Part shown: positions 12,223 through 21,845 of the stretch, in pieces | How positions within the stretch are numbered: the first letter of the stretch is position 1 | Layout of the letters: each line of letters opens with the position of its first letter | Origin: Azolla caroliniana | Lineage: Eukaryota; Polypodiophyta | Reading direction: 5' to 3' | Assembly (NCBI GenBank): GCA_043228905.1 | Contig: JBHGNT010000138.1 | Location: 1-64,000, forward strand | DNA length: 64,000 nt | Translations under genes and position numbers: made by a program | Notes under the pieces: model-generated | The model's database searches: none | Told to the model about the DNA's origin: nothing | What the model saw: only the letters and a program-made list of their open reading frames with translations

Positions 12223-13984
12223 ATGAACATGTTCACGTTCACAAGTAGAAGGATCACGAAAAATGGAAGGATAAGGAATATCCCGTTTGATTTTAGTAGT
12301 TTTTCAGTGATATTACAAAACACATTGATACCCGTATCATACATTCTCAAATATACTATGAAAAAGGTTGAAAATCCACCATTTTCGTGATTTAAAAAAG
12401 AAAGAAAGAAGAGGAATTTCAAAACGTTTAGGGTTTAATTTATTTCACAAACTTTACAACCAATGTTTTTTATAAGAAGCGATATTCATAGGAATCAAAT
12501 GAATTCAAAACACATGCTTTTATATTACTCGATTTGTTACAAGTGGAAAGTAGTTACACTTAATAGCCAAAAATACATTCATGATCACTCCTTTACGGAG
12601 AATCATTACTATAACTAATAGATAATGAGGATTCTTCCTCGTCATCCTTGGATGTACCAATCAATGCATTATCTTCATCATAAACCAAATGGTGTGACTC
12701 TAGATTATATGCAACTGATCTCGTTTGCCTTTGACTCGAGCCACCTTGTAGACCTAGTAATTTTTCTTTTATTATATCTATTGTTGACTTCCTTAAACAT
12801 CCAACTTTTGTAAGCGTGAAGTCGTACATGATCATATCCACATTAGAGATGTCAAGGGTTGAGGTGTTACAAATGTTTCGCTTCCTCTTCCTACCTCCCC
12901 TTGTCGTTGGGCATTCAATCATCTCCAATGTATACTTACCTGTAAAAGCATTTTCTCTTCTAATGTTGTAGAAATGCACTTTGATCGACTTGATCGTGTT
13001 TTCTATTTCATGCATTAGAACTTCTAAAATTTTACCAATCCAAAATTGGTGGCCATGTGAGTTCTCATCAACAAGTGTTGCAATCAACATCCCTGCCGCG
13101 AGCTCTTGCAAATTGCCTTGCCATCTAGCTTCAACTGCTTTGGTCATCCTTGGTCCCACATAAATGTCTCTTTGTTGTGGATGGACCAAACTATCATTAA
13201 TTGCATTTGTTGGTTGCTCTGGAGTATTATTTACACGATCATGTTGTAGCGACCATGTGAATGGCGTTTTCAAGGTCCAATTATCACCAGATACACAATT
13301 GTCAATAATTCATTTCTGATCACCAAAAAATACATCCCACCATGATGTGTCTTGTTGTGAGACATATTTCTTTGCGCCCTCAATATGCTTTCTTTTTTCT
13401 GTTAAGGCTTGGAGCCATAGGTGTTTTTGTTCCGATACCAAGTCACTATGCAACTGTCTTTTCTTCTCAATTGGAATTTGTTTAGCTCCATGGACTATTG
13501 TACTCGGCATACAAAGTAAGAACTAGCAACCACCTTCAGGTTCCCATTTTGTAGAAGATGAATATTGTTTGGCATACAAAAGCGTAGAACCACTTATTTC
13601 GTTTTTCTTTATCATAAAAATGTGATTGAAGCTATATTGTTTAACTGGGCAAGCACTTAACATTCCCAACACCCCCATTTGATATATATCTCTTAAAGTC
13701 ATATACCTCCTTCAAGTGTAACCCTTTTGGGTGTGGTGTATATGCATCACAAATGACATCAAATAGTTTTGGTAATGTGAAATCATCATGCCGAGACAAC
13801 TGTCTGGAGAATGTGCTAAACATTTGATCTATATAATCATGTGTGTGGCCAACCAAAAGAAAATTTACTTTCACTTTTCTAAACAATCCTTGGTTGACCA
13901 ACATACTTAGATAGCTAAACACAATTGAATTTGCTCTCTTGTCCAAGGAATATCCTTGGATGATCGTTGTATCCAAGGAATATG
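12223..13984. other. 1.76 kb non-Copia segment embedded in Copia A0
   Basis: The A0 integrase reads up to FLGY at 13985 (minus strand) and resumes at DEFGYR at 12222, exactly as the uninterrupted text reads in Copia A (about 17780-17820) and A2 (about 62730-62760). The DNA between is therefore a foreign insert. It contains a minus-strand coding remnant (12593-13976), plus 370 bp of AT-rich sequence on the left side. I found no terminal inverted repeat and no convincing target-site duplication. Confidence 0.7.
12593..13976 (-). pseudogene. Decayed GHTHDYID-type protein gene (transposon-associated, function unknown)
   Basis: Three frame-linked blocks on the minus strand. 13976-13641 has GHTHDYIDQMFS, preceded by a FSYLSMLVNQGLF segment and followed by LPKLFDVICDAY. 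A middle block has KNEISGSTLLYAKQYSS-like text (about 13610-13520) and 13510-13310 has a Lys-rich helix ending WWDVFFGDQK. 13273-12593 has FWIGKILEVL, IKVHFYNIRRENAFTGKY and YDFTLTKVG, then an acidic tail. The GHTH.D(I/Y)D motif with a following FS..S is what I recall from large plant and oomycete proteins of the DUF7869 kind, thought to be transposase-related. That family call is from memory. Blocks are separated by stops, which could be introns or decay. The N-terminal half is missing at 13976, where Copia resumes. Confidence 0.55.
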
Positions 13985-14550
13985 CATGGTTGGGACTTCA
14001 GATTCAACTTTTCTCTCTTGTCCTTTGCAACATGCATGTAAGCGAGACAACCGAACACCTTTAGATGTTGGTAAGACACTTCTTTACCGGTCTATACTCT
14101 TTGTGGTGTGTCCATGTCCAAGGGCTTTGAGGGTGATCTATTTATCACATGTCGTTGTCTTGAGTGGTGAGACCCACAACTTCCGGCTATGGTCGTCTAT
14201 GAACGTCACGAAGTACTGAGATCGGGCATGTGACTTCGTGTCCACTTGGCATACATTGGTATGTACAAGTTCTAGTGGTGCATTCCATCTCGACGGTGGT
14301 CTCGACTAGAAAGAGGTTTGGTTCTGCTTGCCGGCCAAGCAATCAGTGCACTTCTCAAGATGCACGTCTTTCACCTTCGGAAAGAGGTTATCTTCGGCAA
14401 GTCTTCTCATCCCTTTCTGGCTCACCAACATTTTCGGATGCCACGTTCACTTCGTCCCGGCATATCCGGGCATGCATCAGGTACAATGCGTTGATCTTCC
14501 GGGCTCGGGCCATGATTAGGCTTCCTTTGCAAAACTTCATGATTCCGTTC
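13985..14550 (-). mobile_element. Copia remnant A0, pre-integrase to integrase
   Basis: Continuation of the minus-strand A0 element to the right of the insert. From right to left it encodes gag-pre-integrase text (SLIMARARKINALYLMHA, near 14520-14460), a LEKCTDCLAGKQNQ zinc-binding block (near 14360-14320), the integrase start (PLELVHTN) with FIDD lost to decay, and YMHVAKDKREKLNLKSQPC leading to the break at 13985. Several frameshifts and stops. It is cut at 14550/14551 by the 5' LTR of Copia A. Confidence 0.8.
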
Positions 14551-15113
14551 TGTTAGGAATATGTCCCTCCAGTGGGAGGAGCCGACTGTTCGGAGAGAGC
14601 CGACTATTCGGAGAGAGCCGACAGTCGAAGACAAGGAACAACCGACTGATCGGATGAGTTGGTTGATTAGTGAGACTATTATTAATACTAGATAATAATA
14701 GGAATGACAGTAGTAGTGGCTACATTTGTAAATAGCCCATTTAGGGTATGAGTATAAATACACTTAGGGCAAGTTGCGAGAGTGTGTGAAGTGAGAACAG
14801 TGTGTGTGATCCTCCGTTGTAGTTAACGATAGAGAAGTGTGTGAGAACGTGATGTGAGTCTGTGTGAGCGGCGATATAGTTGTGTTCTGTAACAGCATAC
14901 GCCAAGAGCCCTGCGCGGCTGATACACTCGGTGTAGAGAGTGTTATACTCTAATCTCGTTATTGTATATCCACTGTATAGTGAAGCTCCGCTCTCCATGG
15001 TTTTCTCTCGCTTTAGGGTTTTCACGTAAAATCTGTGCACATTTTCTTCTATGTTTCTGAACTGTGTATTTCAGCGCATTCCTTCTTGTGGATTGTCGAT
15101 TCGTTTCTCAACA
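14551..15113 (+). repeat. Copia A 5' LTR (563 bp)
   Basis: Begins TGTTAGGAATATG and ends CTCAACA, giving the short TGTT/AACA terminal inverted repeat expected of an LTR. It contains a TATA-like tataaatacac at about 14752-14762, and is followed within 4 nt by the primer-binding site. Confidence 0.85.
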
Positions 15114-15116
15114 AAC

Positions 15117-15128
15117 TGGTATCAGAGC
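15117..15128 (+). other. Primer-binding site of Copia A (tRNA-iMet type)
   Basis: TGGTATCAGAGC, complementary to the 3' end of plant initiator tRNA-Met, three bases after the LTR. This is the usual Copia primer site. Confidence 0.92.
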
Positions 15129-16573
15129 TTGAGGTGCAAGCATGGAAGGAGGTGTGAGTGGCTTCCCAGGAATGATAGTTCTAAACTCTCAGAACTTTGC
15201 AAACTGGAAGATAAAGATGGAGGACCTTCTCCTAGTCAAAGACCTGTATGAGCCGATCGACAGAGTAGAAATACCCATGGGGATATTAGAGTCGGAATGG
15301 AAACTTCTTAACAGAAAGGTTGTGGCCACCATCCGACAGTGCGTCAATGTAAGTGTCCTTCAACATGTGGCGAACGACACAAATGCCCATGGGATGTGGT
15401 AGAAGCTATCAAGTCTATATGAGAGGAAGAACGCCCTCAATAAAACCTCATTGATGAGAAAGATCGTACGGTTGAAATACAGAGACGGTGACAACATTGT
15501 CGAACACATCAACACATTCATGGGGTATGTAAATCAACTTGCTGCAACCAAGTTTCCCCTCGATGATGCCATGCAGGCCATCTTGCTGATGTGCATACTG
15601 CCAGATAGTTGGGAGAACTTGGTGGTTACTGTCAACACCTCCTATCAAGAAGAGAAACTGCCTTTACAAGTTGTGAAGACAAGCATCTTGAACGACGAAG
15701 CAAGAAGGAAGGACAAGGGTGTCCTAGTTCACTCAGAATCAAATCGGACTCAACACATCAGTAGAGGGAGGAATCGGCAAAGAAGTCCACCAAGGAGAGA
15801 AAAGTCTCAAGCCAGGTCGAAGTCTAGAGGTAAGCTCGTGTGCTTCTATTGTGGAAAACCTGGACACTTCCAGAGGGACTGTTGACACATGAGGAAGGAC
15901 AAAGGTGTCATTAATGGTGTTGAACCCAGGAAGATTCCTGATGAAAAGGGAACTTCAGCCATTGCTACGAGCAATGAAGAATTGTTGTTCATTTGCGAAC
16001 AGACAAGTCCAAACCTTGTGAGCGAAGAATGCATTTGGGTGATCGACTCCAGTGCATCCTTCCACATAACTCCATCATGAGAGTATTTCTCGACTTACAT
16101 AGCCGGTGATCATGGTTATGTAAAGATGGGTGATAATGGGGGGTGCAAGGTAGCCGGAATCGGAAGGGTCTGCCCGACAACGTCGACAGGGTGTTGGCTA
16201 ACTCTGAAGGATCTTCGACATGACCCTGACATCAAATTGAATTTGATATCGACTGGAAGACTAGACGATGAGGGCTACAGTGGCAGCTTCCAAAACGGGA
16301 AATGGAAGTTCTGCCGAGGAAATCTTATAGTGGCCCAAGCACAGAAAGAAGGCACATTGTATATGATGCAAACCTGACTGTGCAAGTCGGAAATGAATGT
16401 GATAGCCGACTCGGCAGGACAGATATGACATAAGAGGCTAGGCCACATGAGTGCGAAGGGATTGCATCTGTTGGCCGACCAGAAGCTTCTATCAGAAGTA
16501 AAGGGAGTGCACCTGGAGAAGTGTGTTGATTGCTTAGTCGGAAAGCAGAACAGAGAAACATTCCACACATGGC

Positions 16574-17171
16574 TGTCATGACGACATACATTTTGATTCG
16601 AGCTCAAGACGTCTTGGTCTATATGTTAGACCTTTAACCATTATACTAACATATATGATGTATAGTTATAATAAATGTATTATTAGTTATTACAAGAACC
16701 CTAAACTAATAATACATTTATTATAACTATACATCATATATGTTAGTATAATGGTTAAAGGTCTAACATATAGACCAAGACGTCTTGAGCTCGAATAGTG
16801 TTTTTTCTCTCTCCCTCTACCTTCTACTGTCATCTTATTTTTCTCTCTCCTATTCTCAAGTCATGACAGTTTGAACCGAATGAGTTGTGATGAATGAAAA
16901 GACACCTATTTATAGGTCCTTATGGAGTATTCTAGAATGTTCTAGAATATTTATGATATTTATGATATTTAATATAATCATGGAATATCCTAGAATGTTC
17001 TAGAATACTCTAGAATGTTCTAGAATACTCTAAATGTCTTGTAATAACTAATAATACATTGATTATAACTATACATCATATATGCTAGTATAAGGGTTAA
17101 AGGTCTAACATATAGACCAAGACGTCTTGAGCTCGAATCCTTGTAAGGCCAAAATGTATGTCGTCATGACA
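16574..17171. mobile_element. 598 bp fold-back LTR-derived element inside Copia A integrase
   Basis: Starts TGTCATGACGACATACATTTTG and ends with its reverse complement, interrupting an otherwise continuous Copia pol frame (…NRETFHTW | PPRRRDVALELV…). The order inside is: LTR-like start; a 91-bp perfect palindromic pair; a CT-rich tract; TCATGACA; the box GTTTGAACCGAATGAG; then the reverse complement of a TATA-bearing region, TTCTAGAA repeats, and a third diverged copy of the arm. The LTR start, the CT-rich tract and the TGACA-GTTTGAACC junction are all shared in layout with Gypsy G, so I read it as a non-autonomous relative, not a MITE. No target-site duplication was evident. Confidence 0.65.
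16596..16796. repeat. Perfect 91-bp inverted repeat with 19-nt spacer
   Basis: Arm 16596-16686 and arm 16706-16796 are exact reverse complements by direct reading. The arms carry a tRNA-like segment: A-box-like TAGTATAATGG, a 5-bp/7-nt arm GGTCTAACATATAGACC, and B-box-like GAGCTCGAAT. A third copy at 17044-17134, with several differences, is in the same orientation as the second arm. Confidence 0.93.
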
Positions 17172-18123
17172 ACAGCCACCAAGAAGAAGAGATGTTGCAC
17201 TCGAACTAGTACACATGGATGTGTGTTATGTAGATGCTCTGTCGCATCAAGGTGGATAGTACTTTGTGACTTTCATCGACGACTATAGTCGGAAGTTGTG
17301 GGCTTTCATACTAAAGTCAAAAGATCAAGTATTGTCATTTTTCAAGGAGTTCCAGGCAAGAGCTGAACGAGAGTCGGGTCGGAAGTTGAAGGCTGACTAA
17401 ACTGACAATGGTGGTGAATATAAAGGGCAGTTTGAGCAATACTTCAAAGCCCAAGGTATTCGAATCAAATACACCGTACCAAAGACCCTTGAGTTGAATG
17501 GGCTTGCAGATAGGATGAATCGAACAATCATGGAGAGAGTACATAGCATGCTCTCTCATGCTAAACTGCCGAAATCCATTGGGCTGAGGCGATGTATACA
17601 ACTGTTTATCTGATCAACAGGTCTCTCTCAGTGCCATTTAAGGGTGATGTCCCACAGAGGGTGTGGACAGGAAAGGATGTCTCCTACCAACACTTGAGGG
17701 TGTTTGAATGTTTATCGTATATGCATGTGGCTAAGGATAAGAGGTCGAAGCTCGACAACAAGTCAAAACCATGCATATTCATGGGATACTCGGAAGATGA
17801 GTTCGACTATAGGCTATGGGACCTAGTTCACAAGAAAGTAGTGAGAAGTCGGGATGTAATCTTCTTGGAAGACAAGAAGATAGAGGATTGGAAGCAACAG
17901 AAGTCAGAATTGACTACCCAATCAACCCCTACTATTGTCGACTTGAGGCCAAGCGAATCGACACAGTCGGCTGTTTGGAGACAGCCAATCGGCACAACTG
18001 AATCCAAGCCGGTTGACTTGGAGAGACCGACCGACTATGAGTCTGAGTCGGCTGAGCTGTTAATGTCGATCGAGGAATACAAGTTGGAGTCGTCCAACCT
18101 TGAGACGCCGATCGACATATATG

Positions 18124-18594
18124 TGTGCGGAAAATAGCGCTCGACCACAATTGAGTCTTAAATAACAAATGGAAGAAAACAAACTAACAACTAGATGACA
18201 CAAGATGTTTACGTGGAAACCCTAAATGGGAAAAACCATGGGAGCCCATGGACTCCAACTATCACTATGAGGGGAGGAATACAATGTGAGACTCAGAGGC
18301 AACGACCTCAAGCTCTATGTCTTCGCCAACCGGCGGTTACAACAGAAAAGTCATTCTGTCTCTCTCTATCTCTCACTCTCTTTGTACACACTCTATAGCA
18401 ACTCACATCACTTAAAGTGATTGCCCTAAGTCATATTTATACTTATATGACTTTAGGGCTATTTATATGACTCGATGGGCCCACTATGAAAAATATTTAC
18501 ACATATGTTCTTGGATACGGTTTGCACTAGATCCATCCGGATTCACTCGATCCGGTTTCCGGTTCCTTCATCCGGAGGGACCGAATTCCCAACA
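18124..18594 (-). repeat. Solo LTR (471 bp) with target-site duplication ATATG
   Basis: Bounded by TGTGCGGAAA and CCCAACA on the plus strand, with ATATG at 18119-18123 and again at 18595-18599. Read on the minus strand it starts TGTTGGGAATTCGG and has TATA-like tataaatag text, so the minus orientation is likely. A block with gtttccacgtaaacatc and ccatggttttt matches the truncated LTR just upstream of Copia A2 at 60837-61025, placing it in that family. It splits Copia A downstream of the integrase. Confidence 0.88.
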
Positions 18595-18958
18595 ATATGA
18601 ATGTGAACAAAGAGGAGAGTCGGGAGAGACACCCGAATGAGAGCCGACAATGAGTGGAAGGAGATACCCACTCAAAGAAAGGAGAGGACCGACAACATAT
18701 GTTAGTCAATACATCCTCTTGATTGATGAGGGTGACCTAGAATGCTATGATGAAGCCATTTCCGATTAACACAAAGAGAAATGGTTGAACACAATGCCAG
18801 ATGAGATGGACTCCTTACACAAAACTACACCTACGACCTGGTAGAATTACCAAAAGGTAAGAGAGCACTCCGAAACAAATGGGTCTACAAGCAAGCCAGA
18901 GTGCCATACATCTAGCCAAGAATGCAACATACCACTCCCGGACCAAGGAGTGTCCTAT

Positions 18959-19306
18959 CGAGCAAGTGTGGAACGCAAGTTCACATTCGCCGCGTGTACA
19001 AGTTGACCTTAGCCGTTGACGTGGCGTGTGAGGTATGGGTGTTTGCTTTCATCTATTTTTTCCGTTTGGGTGGTTTGCGGTCAGTATAGGCAAATTCTAT
19101 ACGTTGGAGGGACGTTGGTGCTCGTGTTTATGTTCATGTGGGTGTAATGCGCGATCGGGGAGACACACTTGTTCGTAAACACTTACGAGAAATTAGAGAG
19201 ATACCACGAGAATAACTTGAACAAGGTTTATGTACTATTTAGAAGCGACGAATACAAGCACGAGGGCGAAGATCGCACTGTTGGAGTAGGCGGGAGGCGG
19301 CGACGC
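18959..19306. other. Unassigned stretch right of Copia A
   Basis: Follows the RNase H scrap of Copia A. GT-rich sequence without open frames or recognised repeat; it could be remains of another LTR. No gene seen. Confidence 0.4.
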
Positions 19307-19641
19307 CTAGAGCTCTTTCCTCGTCATCGGCCTTGAATTGGCGACGTTGTTGACGTTCGTCCTCTTGTCGTCGAGACATGCAGTGGCGGCGTTCGTCACC
19401 CTCTCGTCGCTCACGGCTGCTATCTCTCCCGCGCTCCTCGTCCTCTTCCTGCCACCTACGGTGTTCCCTTGATTGTTGGCCATGGCGGCGGCCTTCATCA
19501 TTGCTTCATTCCTCCACGTCAGCATACAAGGCATCACGTAGGCGATTGCATCGATCTTCGGCGGGGATTCGTTCGACGTTCCTGCAGCACCGTTCTGAGG
19601 GTCTTGAGTATCGAGTGTTTTCGATCCATGGGGAGCGACGT
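19307..19641 (-). pseudogene. Gag-like repeat unit, first copy (truncated by insertion)
   Basis: Minus-strand coding text MMKAAAMANNQGNTVGGRKR and DDKRTNVNNVAN is nearly the same as at 21478-21781. The reading frame runs up to GSDV at the boundary, where the LTR element at 19642-21322 is inserted. It resembles the charged, Arg/Glu-rich leader of a retrotransposon gag, but no zinc knuckle or pol follows, so identity is open. Confidence 0.55.
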
Positions 19642-20339
19642 TATTAGAGATCTAAGTACTAAAGTAAGCTTAAGATAAGGATAAACAAATGATAGATAGA
19701 AAGGAGAAAGAGAAAGAATGGTGCCGATCCACCCGACCACCCCCGAGCGAGGGGATCGAGACGGACTCGAGCCTCGATCGGCGTCCCATACCACCGCCGT
19801 GGCATCGAGTCGTACTTGGTGCTGGCGCGCTCGCTACAAGATTTGACCCACCACAAGAGCAGAGTCTCGATGTAGTCAAAAAGATTATCAAATGAGGGTA
19901 GCTAGGCCCACGTGGCCCATCAAATGGTCACGTCATTACGAATGCCTCTCGTAAGAACGAGCTCATGGTGGCATCGTATCCATGTAACGAGGGAGGGATG
20001 TTGGATACGTGTGTCATTGGAGCGACCTCACTTGAAGTGAGTCAAGCCCTACGTACTCAACATCATTATGGTTATACGCGTTTCTTTGCGTAACGAAATC
20101 GAGGTCATTAACGGGGTTGTCAACAATAAAAAATTGTTGAAAAAGGGATGGTGACAACGCCATTCTCACAACAATGTGAGGACGGCAACCAACATCCTTT
20201 TCCCGACAAGGACAACTTTCGATATAATCACGTAATAACGAATATACACATATGTTTACTTATCACATATATACGATCAAATACGTATATACGTGACCAC
20301 ATATGCCTATATTAACATATCGTTATATTAAATAGCCAC

Positions 20340-20640
20340 AAATGATGTGATCGAGATACGTAATCGAGGTATATACCTCTACGCACACGAAACATCCACA
20401 AATAAGAGATCATCGTAATACGCAATTGAGGTATTGACCTCTTACGCATACGAGACCAACCGCATATCGTTTACAATAAATCAAGGTATTAAACTCATAC
20501 GCAAACGTAACATATGTTCGTGAACGTAATACGTAATTGAGGTATTAACCTCGTACGCATACGACACTCATCACATATTATTTATATGTCAAACAAGGTA
20601 TTGACCTCGTGCACATATGTAAACGTTTTAGATAATCAAT
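20340..20640. repeat. Degenerate repeats of GAGGTATTGACCTC-type palindromes
   Basis: Within the non-coding interior of the element, about five spaced units resemble 'acgtaat(t/c)gaggtattgacctc(t/g)tacgcatacga'. The core gaggtat-acctc is itself an inverted repeat. Function unknown. Confidence 0.7.
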
Positions 20641-20866
20641 TAAAGACCACTACAACATCATTGACTTAATGAAAAAAATTGAGATATAAACTAAACACAT
20701 GATTAGATGGGAGAAGAGAGAATAGAAAGAAAAATTATGGAAAGAGTTACCGAAGTTCTTTGTTGATCGTTGTCTGGATCAAGGCCGACCGCACATCGAT
20801 CGATCAGCATCAATCAAAAGACAAATGAAAAACAAAGAAACATTAGTACATAAATCTGATACCAAA

Positions 20867-21322
20867 TATTAGAGATCTAAGTACTAAATTAAGCTTAAGA
20901 TAAGGATAAACAAATGATAGATAGAAAGGAGAAAGAGAAAGAAGGGTGCCGATCCACCTGACCACCCCCGAGCGAAGGGATCGAGACGGACTTGAGCCTC
21001 GATCGGCGTCCCATACCACCGCCCTGGCGTCGAGTCGTACCTAGTGCTGGCGCGCTCGCTCCAAGAGTTGAACCACCACAAGAGCAGAGTCTCGATGTAG
21101 TCAAAAAGATTATAAAATGAGGGTAGCTAGGCCTCTTATTTATAGCGATACCCAAGGCCCCCAGGCAAGTTCACACTTGACCTAATGGGTTGTCTCAATC
21201 CCGAGGATTAAAAGTAATCCTCCCCTTCTTTACACTCTCGTTTAACCCTCACACTTATCCACATGTATAGAATACTCTGGTAAATTCTCACCACGGGATA
21301 TTAAATGGTCATGCCCGTAACA
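20867..21322 (-). repeat. D-type 5' LTR (456 bp)
   Basis: On the minus strand begins TGTTACGGGCATGACC and ends ATCTCTAATA, that is TG…TA rather than TG…CA. TATA-like ctataaataagag lies at about 21145 on the minus strand. The primer site follows immediately at lower coordinates. Confidence 0.88.
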
Positions 21323-21327
21323 GACGT

Positions 21328-21845
21328 CCTTGTTCACCTTCCTCTCTTTCTCAGCGCTCTTGTAGCTCTCGAATCTGCTTGTCGATGAAATCACCGCACT
21401 CTCGCCTCAGTTCCTCGTCACGTGGCTCATCGCGACCACGGCTACGACGTTCCCTCTCCTCTTCAGAGTCTCTCTTGTTGGCAACGTTGTTGACGTTCGT
21501 CCTCTTGTCGTCGAGACATGTGGTGGCGGCTATCGTCACCCTCTCGTCGCTCACGACTGCTATCTCTCTCGCACTCCTCGCCCTCTTCCTCCCACCTACG
21601 ATGTTCCCTTGATTGCTGGCCATGGCGGCGGCCTTCATCATTGTGTTGTTCCTCCTCGTCAACATACAAGGCATCACGTAGGCGATTGCATCGATCTTCG
21701 GCGGGGATTCGTTCGACGTTCCGACAGCACCGTTCTGAGGGTCTTGAGTATCGAGTGTTTTCGATCCATGGGGAGTGACGTCCTTGTTCACCTTCCTCTC
21801 TTTCGGAGCGTTCTTGTAGCTCTCGGATCTGCTTGTCGGAGGGTT
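21328..21845 (-). pseudogene. Gag-like charged protein, second tandem unit
   Basis: Minus-strand open frame of 146 codons at 21791-21351. It opens with MNKDVTPHGSKTLDTQDP, passes through KIDAIAYVMPCMLTRRN and a basic RKRARSAREIAV stretch, and ends in an Arg/Glu-rich coiled-coil tail (SEEERERRSRGRDEPRDEE, then CGDFIDKQIRELQER). The tail text reappears before the start, at about 21839-21777, so the unit is tandemly repeated and reads through from one copy to the next. The same unit at 19307-19641 is interrupted by the LTR element. Probably a retrotransposon gag leader; no family match can be claimed. Confidence 0.5.

Larger units (their letters stand above)
15142..18951 (+). pseudogene. Copia A gag-pol remnant
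   Basis: Gag opens at 15142 (MEGGVSGFPGM) with LNSQNFANWKIKMEDLL, the usual start of Copia gag. Stop at 15400, then gag continues from 15451 to a CCHC knuckle CFYCGKPGHFQRDC (about 15840-15881). The protease motif is IDSSASFHI (about 16042), where the catalytic D-S/T-G has lost its Gly. Pre-integrase text NLISTGRLDDEGY (about 16240) and the HHCC block CVDCLVGKQNR (about 16525-16555) follow, then the fold-back insertion. Integrase resumes with VHMDVCYVD (about 17210), YFVTFIDDYSRKLWAF, NGGEYKGQF, a degenerate AERKN position (LADRMNRTI) and GYSEDEFDYRLWDLV (about 17785-17830). Several in-frame stops. Confidence 0.88.
14551..18958 (+). mobile_element. Copia A, 5'-complete, internally deleted, no 3' LTR
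   Basis: Ty1/copia element inserted next to the A0 remnant. It has a 5' LTR, a PBS, gag, protease and integrase; most of RT and RNase H is deleted and no 3' LTR is recognisable. It carries two later insertions: the fold-back element at 16574-17171 and a solo LTR at 18124-18594. The text after the solo LTR gives an early-RT block (NKWVYK at about 18880) joined directly to an RNase H motif, AIHLAKNATYHSRTK (about 18905-18955), marking the internal deletion. Confidence 0.85.
19642..21322 (-). mobile_element. Non-coding D-type LTR element (1681 bp), target-site duplication GACGT
   Basis: Flanked by GACGT at 19637-19641 and 21323-21327; the uninterrupted host sequence is present at about 21770-21790. 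In minus orientation the 5' LTR is 21322-20867 (TGTTACGGGC…CTAATA), followed at once by PBS-like TTTGGTATCAGATTTATG, then about 950 bp without coding capacity, then a truncated 3' LTR at 19909-19642 that lacks its U3 start. The LTR family is the same as the Gypsy D 3' LTR (43624) and the solo LTR at 45303. Coding capacity is absent, so it must have moved with help from another element. Confidence 0.85.

Noticed and set aside
16574-17171. MITE / cut-and-paste DNA transposon
   Set aside because: Long inverted ends would fit, but the internal LTR-type end (TCATGACA), self-primer box and TATA layout match an LTR element, and no target-site duplication of a DNA-transposon type was found.
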